DNA of 64,000 bases, taken from contig DATKIB010000075.1 in the NCBI GenBank assembly GCA_035509915.1, forward strand, positions 1 through 64,000. Direction: 5' to 3'. A program made the position numbers and the translations under genes. The notes beneath the pieces are model-generated. The model saw nothing but the letters and a program-made list of their open reading frames with translations, was not told the DNA's origin and ran no database searches. This DNA is from Bog-564 sp035509915 (GTDB taxonomy: Bacteria > Actinomycetota > Acidimicrobiia > Acidimicrobiales > UBA8190). This document shows, piece by piece, positions 15,996 to 24,500 of the stretch. Position 1 is the stretch's first letter. The number at the start of each line of letters is the position of its first letter.

Positions 15996-16739
15996 TCAAA
16001 CGAGAAGCACGATCGCCGCGGTGAGACCCACCGCCACGATGACCACCCGCAGCAGGGCCGGGTGGAGCCTCCGGCCGAGGGCCCCGCCGATCTGTCCTCC
16101 CACCACAGCTCCTGCGGCGATGAGCCCGGCGGCTTCCCAAGACACGTGCGATGCGGCGATGAAGATCACAGCGGCGACCGCGTTGACCACGAGAGCTAGG
16201 ACGTTCTTCAGAGCGTTGAGGCGTTGAAGGTCGTCGTCGACGAAGATGCCGAGGAGCGAGATGAAGATGACTCCCTGGGCCGCGCCGAAGTAACCGCCGT
16301 AGATCGCGGTCGTGAATGTCGCCAACGAGAGCCCGCGGGCACGCCCCGTCGTCCGGGCACGCCCCGCACGCCGTGCCAGGGTGGGCTGGAGCAGCACCAG
16401 CACGCAGGCGGCCAGGATGAGGCCCGGCACCACGTGGCGGAACACGCTGCTCGGCAGCTCCAGCAGCAGCACGGCCCCGCCGGCCGCCCCCGCGGCGGCG
16501 GCGATGGCGGGTGCCGGGAGGCGAATCGCCTGGCCACGCAGCTCGCGGCGATAGGCGACCACTCCGCTCACCGACCCGGGGACGAGCCCAACGGTGTTGC
16601 TCACGTTGGCCACGAGCGCCGGGAAGCCGAAGGCCAGCAGCGTGGGGAAGGTGATGAGCGATCCCGATCCCACCACCGTGTTGATCGTCCCGGCCACTAT
16701 GCCCGTGGCGGCGATGGCGAGGGCCTCCAGAGCGGACAC
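15996..16739 (-). CDS. TauE/SafE family membrane transporter
   Basis: 247 residues, about seven to eight transmembrane helices, no signal peptide. The N-terminal repeat IAATGIVAGTINTVVGSGSL and the central YGGYFGAAQGVIF are the paired signatures of TauE/SafE (DUF81) proteins, which export sulfite or organosulfur anions. Substrate specificity cannot be read. It is divergent from a flavin disulfide oxidoreductase-like gene (16832) with a 92-base gap and 33 bases from the convergent aminotransferase stop. Confidence 0.85.
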   Translation of the reverse strand: MSALEALAIAATGIVAGTINTVVGSGSLITFPTLLAFGFPALVANVSNTVGLVPGSVSGVVAYRRELRGQAIRLPAPAIAAAAGAAGGAVLLLELPSSVFRHVVPGLILAACVLVLLQPTLARRAGRARTTGRARGLSLATFTTAIYGGYFGAAQGVIFISLLGIFVDDDLQRLNALKNVLALVVNAVAAVIFIAASHVSWEAAGLIAAGAVVGGQIGGALGRRLHPALLRVVIVAVGLTAAIVLLV

Positions 16740-16831
16740 CCGAAGGTTCTACGCCATCGGCGGTCCAGGCTCGAACGGTGATATGGCATGAGGCTGGAGT
16801 GACCGGGCGAGGCGCCGGGAAGGGGAAGCAG

Positions 16832-18193
16832 ATGAGCGAACCTGCGGATGTGGTCGTGGTCGGCATGGGCCCGGGCGGGGAGGAGTTGGCGGGCAGGCTC
16901 GCCGAGGCCGGTCTCGACGTGGTCGGGATCGAGGGTCGGCTCCTCGGAGGTGAGTGCCCGTACTGGGGGTGCGTGCCGTCGAAGATGATGTTGCGCGCCG
17001 CGGGACTGCTCGCCGAGGCCCGCAGGGTGCCGAATATGGCCGGGGAGGTGTCGGTGACCGCGGACTGGGGCCCGGTGGCGCGGCGGATGAGGGAGGCCAC
17101 CGACGACTGGGACGACCGTCGCGCGGTCGAACGCTTCGAGTCCAAGGGTGGCAGGTTCGTGAGGGGATGGGGCCGGCTCGAGGGCCCCGGCCGGGTGACG
17201 GCCGCCGGCCGCGAGTTCGAAGCCCGCCGGGCCGTGGTGGTGAATTGCGGCACCCAGCCCTGGGCCCCGCCGGTGCCCGGGCTCGCTGAGACGGGGTTCT
17301 GGACGAACCGGGACGCCATCGAGACCGAGCACGTCCCGAGGTCGCTGCTCGTGCTCGGCGGGGGGGCGGTGGGTGTCGAGCTCGGGCAGGTCTTCGCCAG
17401 GTTCGGCAGCGATGTGACGATCGTCGAGACCGCCCCGCAACTGCTTGCCGCCGAGGAGCCGGAGTCCGCAGCGGTGCTCACCGATGCGCTCGAGGCGGAC
17501 GGGGTCGAGGTGAAGACCGGCGTCGAGGTGACGGGGGCAGGGCGCGGCTCGAACGGCGTGTGGCTCGAGCTAAGTGCCGGCAGGACGCGCGAGTGCGAGC
17601 AGCTGCTCGTGGCCACGGGTCGTCGAGCGGACCTGAGCGCGCTCGGCGTCGCCAACGTCGGGCTCGACGAGCGCGCTCGTTTCATCGAGGTCGACGAGCA
17701 CATGCGAGCGGCACCGGGGCTGTGGGCGGTCGGCGACGTAACCGGGGCCGGCGCGTTCACGCACGTCTCGATGTACCAGGCGGGCATCGCGCGGGCAGAC
17801 ATCCTCGGAGAGGATGTGCCCGGCGCCGATTACCGCGCACTGCCGCGCGTGACGTTCACCGACCCCGAGGTCGCCTCGGTGGGGCTCTCCGAGGCCGCCG
17901 CCCGTGCCCGCGGGATCTCGGTCAGGGTGGGCACCGCGCAGGTCCCGTCCTCGGCCCGCGGTTGGATCCACAAGGTCGGGAACGCCGGGTTGATCAAGCT
18001 GGTGGAGGACGCGTGCAGCGGGTTGCTGGTCGGGGCCAGCTCCGTCGGCCCGTCAGGCGGTGAGGTGCTCGGCCTTCTCGAGCTCGCCGTGCAGGCTCGC
18101 GTCCCGACCACGGAGCTGAGGCGCTTGATATTCGCCTACCCGACCTTCACTCGCACGATCGAGGCCGCGCTCGTGGATCTGCTCGGCTACTAG
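16832..18193 (+). CDS. FAD-dependent pyridine nucleotide-disulfide oxidoreductase (MerA/lipoamide dehydrogenase-like)
   Basis: 453 residues. The N-terminal FAD site is VVVVGMGPGGEELAG. The redox-active disulfide is GGECPYWGCVPSKMM (CxxxxC). The NAD(P) site is LLVLGGGAVGVELGQVF, the second FAD motif is GLWAVGDVTGAG, and a dimerisation domain fills residues 330-453. In lipoamide dehydrogenase the C-terminal motif is HAHPT with a catalytic His; here it is FAYPTF, like mercuric reductases, so lipoamide is an unlikely substrate. There is no heavy-metal-binding N-terminal extension. It probably reduces a small disulfide or quinone in the cytoplasm. The ATG at 16832 follows a purine-rich GAAGGGGAAG ribosome site. 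Confidence 0.88.
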   Translation: MSEPADVVVVGMGPGGEELAGRLAEAGLDVVGIEGRLLGGECPYWGCVPSKMMLRAAGLLAEARRVPNMAGEVSVTADWGPVARRMREATDDWDDRRAVERFESKGGRFVRGWGRLEGPGRVTAAGREFEARRAVVVNCGTQPWAPPVPGLAETGFWTNRDAIETEHVPRSLLVLGGGAVGVELGQVFARFGSDVTIVETAPQLLAAEEPESAAVLTDALEADGVEVKTGVEVTGAGRGSNGVWLELSAGRTRECEQLLVATGRRADLSALGVANVGLDERARFIEVDEHMRAAPGLWAVGDVTGAGAFTHVSMYQAGIARADILGEDVPGADYRALPRVTFTDPEVASVGLSEAAARARGISVRVGTAQVPSSARGWIHKVGNAGLIKLVEDACSGLLVGASSVGPSGGEVLGLLELAVQARVPTTELRRLIFAYPTFTRTIEAALVDLLGY

Positions 18194-18204
18194 CAGAGCT
18201 ATCA

Positions 18205-18218
18205 GCTGCGAGCGCAGC
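18205..18218. terminator. Small hairpin between convergent genes
   Basis: GCTGC-GAGC-GCAGC forms a 5-bp stem with a four-base loop in the 31-base gap between the convergent stops at 18193 and 18225. There is no T-tract. A bidirectional terminator role is inferred from position only. Confidence 0.3.
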
Positions 18219-18224
18219 GGGCGG

Positions 18225-18968
18225 TCACGAGCCGAGGTAACGCTCGAACCAGTCCAGCACCATCTTCCAACCCTCGTTGGCGGCCTCCACCCTGTAGAAG
18301 GGACGCGCGGTGGAGAAGAAAGCGTGCCCCGCGCCTTCGAAGACGTGGAACTCGAAGGTCTTGCCGTGCTCCGCGAGCACCTTCTCGGTCTCCGCGACCT
18401 CCTCGGGCGAGGGGTGCTGGTCCTCCGCGCCGAAGAGACCGAGCAGCGGGCACGAGAGCTTGCCGGCCTTGTCGATGATCGGCGCGATCTTCAACCCGAG
18501 CCCCTCGGGCGGGGGGTTCACGACGAAAGCTCCGTAGCAGTCGACAGCGGCATCGAGCTGGAGGCTGCACGCCGAGAGGAAGGACTGCCGTCCGCCCGAG
18601 CAGTAACCGATCGTCCCGACCTTGCCGTTGGAGGTCTGTAGCGACTGGAGGAACTTCATCGCTCCGTCGATGTCGCCGACGAGGCGGTCGTCGGGGACAC
18701 CGCCTGCGGAGCGGACCTTGGCTGCGGCCTGCTCGGGCTCCTCGCCCGGTGCCTCGCGGGAGTAGAGGTTCGGGCACACGGCGAGATAGCCGTTGGCTGC
18801 GAACTTGAGGGTGGCCTCCTTCGTCTCGTCGTCGTAGCCGGGCATGTGGTGGATGACCACCACCCCACCGAACGACCCCTCCGTGGCGGGCTCGGCCAGG
18901 TACGCCTCGATCTCGTCGCCGCCGTGGCCCACGATGGTCGTCGTCCTGGCGCGAAGGTCACCTCTCAT
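18225..18968 (-). CDS. Dienelactone hydrolase family protein
   Basis: 247 residues, alpha/beta hydrolase fold. The catalytic set is that of dienelactone hydrolases: the Cys nucleophile in IGYCSGGR (GxCxGG) near residue 122, Asp in LFGAEDQHPS and His in FEGAGHAFF. The segment VVVIHHMPGYDD gives the oxyanion region and YLAVCPNLYSRE is also typical. Such enzymes open dienelactones in chlorocatechol pathways or hydrolyse other lactones, but in a genome without visible catechol genes nearby the substrate is open. The ATG at 18968 is preceded by AGGAGGAGC (minus strand), which fixes the start. Confidence 0.9.
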   Translation of the reverse strand: MRGDLRARTTTIVGHGGDEIEAYLAEPATEGSFGGVVVIHHMPGYDDETKEATLKFAANGYLAVCPNLYSREAPGEEPEQAAAKVRSAGGVPDDRLVGDIDGAMKFLQSLQTSNGKVGTIGYCSGGRQSFLSACSLQLDAAVDCYGAFVVNPPPEGLGLKIAPIIDKAGKLSCPLLGLFGAEDQHPSPEEVAETEKVLAEHGKTFEFHVFEGAGHAFFSTARPFYRVEAANEGWKMVLDWFERYLGS

Positions 18969-19031
18969 CGTTCCTGCTCCTCCTTGTCATTCCCATCATT
19001 CGATCGCTCTCGATCGCTCTCGATCTCGCGC

Positions 19032-20003
19032 TCAACTCTCGAATGTCGCCGGCATTGTTATCACCGTCGCTCCCACGGCCCCGGAGAGGTCCCCGAGCTC
19101 GGAGGAGAGCACGGCCGGGGGGCGCTCGGGTACGCGGAGGTTCTCCTGCATCTGGGCTGCAACGCGGCGTGCGAAAGGCTCGCCGAGGCGGTCGCCGAGC
19201 CCTCCCCCCAGGATGATCGCCTCGAGGTCGAGCAGGTTGTGTGCGTTGGAGAGCGCCAGTCCGAGCGACTCGATGGCCTGATCGATCAGCTCGACCGTCA
19301 AATTATCCTGCTGCTCCAGCGCGTCCGCGATGACCGAGCTAGTGACCCGATCGCGGCCTTTGCGCTCCATGATCTCGAAGAGCTTGGTCTTTCGCCCCTT
19401 CTGAACGTGCTGGCGCGCGCGACGCTCGATGGAGACGCGTCCCGCGTAGGCCTCCAGGCAACCGAGCCTCCCGCACCCGCACTGCCGGCCCCCGGGCCGA
19501 ACAGTCGTGTGCCCGATCTCACCCGCGTTGCCGTTGCCTCGCAGGATGTTTCCCTCTATCACCAGCCCGCCCCCGACACCCGAGCCCACGAAGACCCCGA
19601 GGAAATTGCGGTACGGACGCCCGGCACCGTGGTGTAGCTCGCCACTGACAGCGGCCCGTACGTCGTTGTCGACCGTGACTGCGATCCCGTCCAGGGCCCT
19701 GCTCACCGAGGGGCCGAGCGCGACCTCCTCCATGAAACCGGCCACGTTCGGTGACTTCGAGACATGGCCGGTGAAGGGGTCCACCAAACCCGGAGCGCCG
19801 ATACCGACCGCCCTCAGGTCCGACGTCCCTGCGCCCGCCGCCTCGAGAGCGCCGCGGATGCTCGCCACGACCTCTGCGGTCACCGCGGCTGCGTCGGTCC
19901 GGGGGGTCGACAGCCTCGCCTGGCCGACCACCCGGCCGTCGGCCACGACCACGGCCTGGATCTTCGTCCCTCCGAGGTCGACTCCGGCTGTCAGCTCGGC
20001 CAT
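19032..20003 (-). CDS. ROK family sugar kinase (glucokinase-like)
   Basis: 323 residues from ATG 20003. ATP/phosphate site GVDLGGTKIQAVVV at residues 6-19, the ROK signature GIGAPGLVDPFTGHV, VTVDNDVRAAVSGE (catalytic Asp) and the zinc-binding GGRQCGCGRLGCLEAY (CxCGxxGC). All catalytic elements are intact. ROK kinases phosphorylate glucose, N-acetylglucosamine or N-acetylmannosamine in the cytoplasm; glucokinase is the usual actinobacterial role but is not proven. There is no helix-turn-helix N-terminus, so it is a kinase rather than a NagC-type repressor. It is divergent from the LppX-like gene at 20191. Confidence 0.9.
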   Translation of the reverse strand: MAELTAGVDLGGTKIQAVVVADGRVVGQARLSTPRTDAAAVTAEVVASIRGALEAAGAGTSDLRAVGIGAPGLVDPFTGHVSKSPNVAGFMEEVALGPSVSRALDGIAVTVDNDVRAAVSGELHHGAGRPYRNFLGVFVGSGVGGGLVIEGNILRGNGNAGEIGHTTVRPGGRQCGCGRLGCLEAYAGRVSIERRARQHVQKGRKTKLFEIMERKGRDRVTSSVIADALEQQDNLTVELIDQAIESLGLALSNAHNLLDLEAIILGGGLGDRLGEPFARRVAAQMQENLRVPERPPAVLSSELGDLSGAVGATVITMPATFES

Positions 20004-20190
20004 CTCGGTCTCCCCAGGCCCTGGTGGTCCGATCCTCGTCAAGGTAGCGGGCTGCGGCACGCGAGCGGGGCATGGAGGCGGTGGCGACAGCGGCGCCTCG
20101 GAGCCCACGCCGTCGAGGTGGTGCAGTGGAGGGGCCGGATCGGGTGCACAATTGCCGGTGCCCGCCCTCAGAGCAAGAAAGGGGCCATCC

Positions 20191-21411
20191 GTGGCGACCG
20201 AAGCAGCGGCGAGACCGACGTTCACCTACCGGGGCCAGAGGTACTTGTGGGGCTACAGCTCCGACCGCACGGTGTGCGGTCTGTGGCGCGTCGAGGACCG
20301 AGAGGGTGATGCGGAGCGCACATGGCCCATCTCCGAGCATCAAGAAGCCTGGAAGGAATTCCGCTCGCTCGAGCCGACGGCGACGGCGTACACCGAGACG
20401 GCCACCGCCGTGGGTGGCGCAGAGCCGGTTTCTTCCGAGGGCGTCCGCGCGACGGCGCCGGTCGCCGCCGTCTCGAAGAGCGATCAGGACGCAGTGGCAG
20501 AGCGATCCTTCCCGGACCCGGTCGGCGCGGGAGGAGGCCCGGAGCCGGGTAGCGGTCCTGAGACCGATGGAGGCCCTGCGCCGCGCACGCGCTGGCGCCG
20601 GCTCGGCTTGATCGCCGCTGTGTGCGCGTTGATCGCGCTCGGGGCGGTCCTCGGGGTCAGGTCCATCGGGTCCAATTCCCCGAGCACCGGCACAACCGAC
20701 CCAGCGCAGCTCGTGCTCACGGCCGCGACCACGACCGAGGGGCTCCACACGGCCCATCTCTCGATGACCGAGACGATCACCGGCGTGAAGGGTGCGGGGA
20801 CGATCACCGTGCCCGCGACCGGCGAGGTGGACTTCGGCTCGCAGGACGCGAGCATCACGATGACCGTCGCCGGCGTGCCGGTGTCGGTGATCAGCTCGCA
20901 AGGTTCGGTCTTCGTGAGCATCCCGCAGGTCTCACAGTTGCTGCCGGGCAAGAGCTGGGTGTCCGTGCCGATCTCGAGCGAAGGCTCCGCGTCGCAGGGT
21001 GCGCTCAGCGGCGGGGACCCGTCGCAGATGCTCCAGATACTCGCCTCCCACGGCAACACGGTCACCTCGATCGGGCCTTCAGTCATCGGCGGAGTCGACG
21101 TGCAGGGCTACTCGGTGCTCGTCGACAAGACGGCCGCCGAGGCGGAGCTGTCCGGTTCGGGGCTCCCGGCCTCGGTCGTGCAGGCGGGGGAGCAGTTCCT
21201 CCAAGCGGTCGGGCCCATCACCTTCAAGGTCTACGTGGCCTCCGACAACCAGCTGAGCCAGATGGACTTCGCGACGAGCGTGCCCGGAGTGCCGGGTGCC
21301 TCTGTCTCGGTCCAGTTGACCTTCAGCGACTTCGGCGCTCCGGTGTCGATCAGCCCGCCGCCGGCTTCGGAGGTGGCGACCCTCCAGCAGTTCCTCTCCG
21401 CTGCCCGATAG
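20191..21411 (+). CDS. Single-pass membrane protein with LppX/LprG-like extracytoplasmic domain
   Basis: 406 residues from GTG 20191, preceded by GAAAGGGG. Residues 1-50 are a small cytoplasmic domain rich in Trp/Tyr (YLWGYSSDRTVCGLWRVED), then a low-complexity acidic linker, a transmembrane helix (LGLIAAVCALIALGAVLGV, about 140-160) and an outer domain. The outer part (TAATTTEGLHTAHLSMTETI, VQGYSVLVDKT, VYVASDNQLSQMDF) resembles the LolA-like fold of mycobacterial LppX/LprG lipid carriers. There is no lipobox; the helix is the anchor. A lipid or glycolipid shuttling function is inferred. The CPBP protease gene follows closely. Confidence 0.65.
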   Translation: MATEAAARPTFTYRGQRYLWGYSSDRTVCGLWRVEDREGDAERTWPISEHQEAWKEFRSLEPTATAYTETATAVGGAEPVSSEGVRATAPVAAVSKSDQDAVAERSFPDPVGAGGGPEPGSGPETDGGPAPRTRWRRLGLIAAVCALIALGAVLGVRSIGSNSPSTGTTDPAQLVLTAATTTEGLHTAHLSMTETITGVKGAGTITVPATGEVDFGSQDASITMTVAGVPVSVISSQGSVFVSIPQVSQLLPGKSWVSVPISSEGSASQGALSGGDPSQMLQILASHGNTVTSIGPSVIGGVDVQGYSVLVDKTAAEAELSGSGLPASVVQAGEQFLQAVGPITFKVYVASDNQLSQMDFATSVPGVPGASVSVQLTFSDFGAPVSISPPPASEVATLQQFLSAAR

Positions 21412-21490
21412 CCGACCGGCGCCAGAGGCGGGCGCCGCCCAGCTCTCGCCAGGGCCCGGCAGAAGGGCTCTCGTCGTCGAGGTCTGGATC

Positions 21491-22201
21491 GTGCTCGGGC
21501 TGTCCCTCGGGGCTTCGGCGCTGTACGCGGTCCTGAGCCTTGTTGGATCGCTCACCGCCGGCCCGCCCCTGAGAGCGCAGAGCGCGGTGATCAACTCCTC
21601 TGTCGCCCCTCACCGTTCGCTGCTCGACCTGGCGTACCAGCTCGTGGGGATCGCCGTGGCTCTCGTACCGGTCGCTCTCGTCGTCTATCTGCTCGTACGG
21701 TCGGGTGACTCCGCTTCGAGTATCGGGATCGATCGCAGCAGGCTCGGGAGGGAGACGATCTGGGGTGCAGGCCTTGCCCTCGTGGTCGGTGGCGCCGGGC
21801 TCGCTCTCTACTTGGGCGCGTATCACGCCGGCTTCGACGTGCGGGTGGTGCCCACCAACCTGCCGGCTGTCTGGTGGCGCATACCGGTGCTCGTGCTCGC
21901 CTCGGTGCAGGACGGGTTGCTGGAGGAGGTGGTGGTGTGCGGCTACCTTCTCCACCGATTGCGGCAGCTGAGCTGGGGCGAGGGCCGATCGCTCTTCACG
22001 AGCGCTGCCATTCGCGGCTCCTACCACCTCTACCAGGGCTTCGGAGGCTTTCTCGGCAACGCCGCCATGGGCCTCGTCTTCGGGCGCCTCTTCCAGCGCC
22101 AGGGTCGGCTGGTCCGCCTGGTGCTCGCGCACGCCCTCGTCGACACCGGGGCGTTCGTGGGTTACGTGCTACTGCGCAGCCGGGTGTCCTGGATCCCCTG
22201 A
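21491..22201 (+). CDS. CPBP family intramembrane glutamic protease
   Basis: At least 236 residues with about seven transmembrane helices. The CPBP (Abi) motifs are LLEEVVVCGYLLHRLRQL (Glu pair), IRGSYHLYQGFGG (His) and VLAHALVDTGAF (His, Asp). The frame is open upstream of GTG 21491, and RRALVVEVWIVLGLSLGASA looks like genuine protein, so the true N-terminus is probably longer and may use a rare start codon before 21470; no ATG, GTG or TTG is present between there and the preceding stop. Members cleave within the membrane or help lipid-linked processing. Its 3' end overlaps a convergent membrane-protein gene by 40 bases. Confidence 0.8.
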   Translation: MLGLSLGASALYAVLSLVGSLTAGPPLRAQSAVINSSVAPHRSLLDLAYQLVGIAVALVPVALVVYLLVRSGDSASSIGIDRSRLGRETIWGAGLALVVGGAGLALYLGAYHAGFDVRVVPTNLPAVWWRIPVLVLASVQDGLLEEVVVCGYLLHRLRQLSWGEGRSLFTSAAIRGSYHLYQGFGGFLGNAAMGLVFGRLFQRQGRLVRLVLAHALVDTGAFVGYVLLRSRVSWIP

Positions 22202-23442
22202 GACCGCCCCAACGAGACCGCCCAGACAAGCCGGTCCCACGACACGCGACGTGCTTCGCGCGCGCACACGAGCGTCGTGGCGATCCCGGCGACCATCGCG
22301 CCCCACCAGGTCCAGCGACCGTGCCAGGAGGCCTGCGAGACGAAGGTGAGCGCGGCCGCTACCACCGAGGTCGACACGAGCCGCGGCCAACGAGTCGACG
22401 AGCACACGAGGGCAACGGCGAGGACGGGCCACACGTAGTAAGCGACCATCACGGACTCGAACACGCAACGCAGCGCCAACGCGAGCGCGATCCACCAGAG
22501 CACCTCTGCGAGCTCTTCTGCCCCCCACGCCTTCCCCATGGTCGCGCGCGGTTCACGGCGCTCCACGACGAGCGCGACGAGGCACGCCGCGATGACCGCG
22601 ACACCTCTCGAGGGCCCGGCCGCGACCGCGCCGTGACCGAGGTGCGGAGCGAAGGCCACGAAAGGGGTCGGGTGGTCCACTCCCGGCCAATTGGGCTGGT
22701 CCACCACGGCCTTCGACGTGGCCTGCCAGTCCGCCGAGAGCGCGATCCCCACCAACAGGGCGGCCGGAGCCGCCGCACGCGTGAGGAAGCCGGCCAGGCG
22801 CTGGCGCTCGACGAGCACCACGAGGATCGGGACGGCGAGCAGCACTAGGGGCTGCACGGCGACGGCGGCCCCGACCGTCCACGCCGAGACGGAGGTCCTC
22901 GCCTCGGATAGGGCCAGCACCCCGTAGAGGAGGAGCGCGACCGCAACAGCGTCCTCGGGGTGCCCCCAGCGCACCGATACGTTCCACAGGGCGACCGCCC
23001 CTGCGCCCGCGAGCAGAGCGCGTTTCGGCCGCGAGGCACCGAGGCGTTCCGCGACGGAGTCGGCCGCGAACAGGACCACGGCGGACAGCAGGATCTCGTA
23101 GGGCCCGGCGGCGAGCCAGGCCGCCGGTTGCGCGTTGTGCGCCCCCGGCGACGCGAGGCTCAGGCCCGCAGCGTCTATCACCGCTGCGATGGGGACGAGC
23201 ACGAGAGCGGCGCCGGGGAACGCGACCAGCCCCGTTGGTTGCGTGTACAGACCCCCGAGTTCGAGGTGCAGTAGACGTCGGGCCGCCACCAGCGTGCCCC
23301 AGAGGTCGTCGGGAAGCTGCCACGCTCTGGTGCCGGCGATGTGGGGCCCCCACCAGGTGGAAGAGGCCATGCCCACTAGGACGAGTCCGATGGTCGCCAG
23401 CAAGGGGAAGGCCCGCCTCACCGGCCACGCGCTTCGCGCCAC
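22162..23442 (-). CDS. Multi-pass integral membrane protein, glycosyltransferase-like, unknown function
   Basis: 426 residues with about ten to eleven transmembrane helices. The pattern of a first helix, then a short outer loop with acidic residues (QLPDDLWGTLVAARR), a Gly/Pro-rich region and LWNVSVRWGHPEDAVAV recalls the GT-C/GT87 membrane mannosyltransferase architecture. The GHPED and HPTPF loops may be catalytic or substrate sites, but I cannot identify a definite family motif. It ends inside the CPBP gene's 3' region (40-base convergent overlap) and begins 9 bases after the polysaccharide deacetylase stop, probably co-transcribed with it. Confidence 0.6.
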   Translation of the reverse strand: MARSAWPVRRAFPLLATIGLVLVGMASSTWWGPHIAGTRAWQLPDDLWGTLVAARRLLHLELGGLYTQPTGLVAFPGAALVLVPIAAVIDAAGLSLASPGAHNAQPAAWLAAGPYEILLSAVVLFAADSVAERLGASRPKRALLAGAGAVALWNVSVRWGHPEDAVAVALLLYGVLALSEARTSVSAWTVGAAVAVQPLVLLAVPILVVLVERQRLAGFLTRAAAPAALLVGIALSADWQATSKAVVDQPNWPGVDHPTPFVAFAPHLGHGAVAAGPSRGVAVIAACLVALVVERREPRATMGKAWGAEELAEVLWWIALALALRCVFESVMVAYYVWPVLAVALVCSSTRWPRLVSTSVVAAALTFVSQASWHGRWTWWGAMVAGIATTLVCAREARRVSWDRLVWAVSLGRSQGIQDTRLRSST

Positions 23443-23451
23443 CGGGCTCGG

Positions 23452-24348
23452 CTAGCCGGCCATCCTCGACGTGCCGAACATCTCGTCGAGGGTGACTGGT
23501 TCGAGGTCGCGTTCGGCAATGATCGCCTCGATCTGGTCGAACAGCGAGAGGATCGTCGGATGGTTGAGGTGCCCGAGCATGATCGTCCCGGGTCTCAGGT
23601 ACTGGTTCGCCAGGTTCAACAGCTCCTGCGGTGAGATGACCGTGGAATCACCGAAGGAGCCGTTCCACATGAGGATGTTTGTGTAACCGAGGCTTCCGGC
23701 GACATCGAGAACACGTGCGTTGTAGTAACCGTACGGAGGCCGGAACCAGGGTCGTGCTGTGACCCCGAACGTCTCTTCGATCCAGTCCTCGTTCCTTGTG
23801 ATCTCGTCGGCGATCGCGCTCGTCGAGAGCCCGACCAGGTTTGCGTGGTTCCACGTATGGTTTCCGAACTGGACCTGCTTGTTGGCGATCATCGGATAGA
23901 GGATGTCGAGGTAGGGCTTCCACAGGTCGCCGAAGACCCCGTTGGGGTTGAACGTGATGTGGATCCCCGAGCTCTGTGCGAACTGCACGTACTTGGCGAC
24001 GCACTGAGCGCAGTAGCCGTCGTCGATCGTGAGAGCGACCTGTTGAGTGCCTGCTGGGCCCGATGAGACGACCTTTGTCTGACCCGGGTGCGGGGCTGGG
24101 ATGGGCTCGGGACTCAGGGGCGGCCCAGAGTCGGTGGCGGGCACGAGCGTCGCGGGCTGGGCGACCGGCACCGATGGTGTGCGCGGCCCCTTGGATTGAC
24201 CTCTGAGCACGCCTTTGATCGCCCTGGCACGTCCCGTGCAGGCAGCTGCCGCGACCGCCAGGCCGAGCGACATGAGGCCGAGGAGCTCACGTCGAGCAAA
24301 GCGTTCGCGTTGCTCGCAGCCCGTGCACCCGGAGCGGTGCGCGCTCAC
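23452..24348 (-). CDS. Polysaccharide deacetylase (NodB/CE4) exported lipoprotein-like
   Basis: 298 residues. A hydrophobic N-terminal segment (LLGLMSLGLAVAAAAC, Cys near 37) following Arg-Arg suggests export, possibly Tat with a lipobox-like LAVAAAAC. The CE4 domain spans residues about 95-290: motif 1 LTIDDGY (Asp pair), motif 2 GNHTWNHANL (the HxxxH zinc ligands) and motif 3 FRPPYGYYN. Motif 5 is LGHLNHP near the end. Such enzymes remove N- or O-acetyl groups from peptidoglycan or wall polysaccharide outside the cell. The N-terminal CTGCEQRE contains a CxxC of unknown use. It is divergent from the YkuD-fold gene at 24501. Confidence 0.88.
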   Translation of the reverse strand: MSAHRSGCTGCEQRERFARRELLGLMSLGLAVAAAACTGRARAIKGVLRGQSKGPRTPSVPVAQPATLVPATDSGPPLSPEPIPAPHPGQTKVVSSGPAGTQQVALTIDDGYCAQCVAKYVQFAQSSGIHITFNPNGVFGDLWKPYLDILYPMIANKQVQFGNHTWNHANLVGLSTSAIADEITRNEDWIEETFGVTARPWFRPPYGYYNARVLDVAGSLGYTNILMWNGSFGDSTVISPQELLNLANQYLRPGTIMLGHLNHPTILSLFDQIEAIIAERDLEPVTLDEMFGTSRMAG

Positions 24349-24377
24349 GGATCGCCAAGGTAGCCCATCGAGGCCGC

Positions 24378-24425
24378 GCCCGATCGTGACCCGAGAGACG
24401 GGCCCGATCGTGACCCGAGAGACGG
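24378..24425. repeat. Perfect 24-bp tandem duplication in a divergent promoter region
   Basis: GCCCGATCGTGACCCGAGAG plus ACGG is repeated exactly at 24378-24401 and 24402-24425. It lies between the deacetylase start (24348, minus) and the YkuD-fold start (24501, plus), so duplication could alter promoter spacing or duplicate an operator. It has the same style as the 29-bp and 17-bp tandem repeats elsewhere in the window. Confidence 0.9.
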
Positions 24426-24500
24426 CCGTCGTGCCCGGCCACGAGTCGTCGTGGTCCGCCCGGGAGGCGTAGATTCTGGCCCTCCCGACTGCCGCTTACG

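Noticed and set aside
21491..22201. CPBP protease lacking the usual Arg of EExxxR (Cys instead) as evidence of inactivity
   Set aside because: The actinobacterial subgroup with EEVVVxGYL commonly lacks that Arg, and the Glu pair and both His remain, so it is not a lesion.
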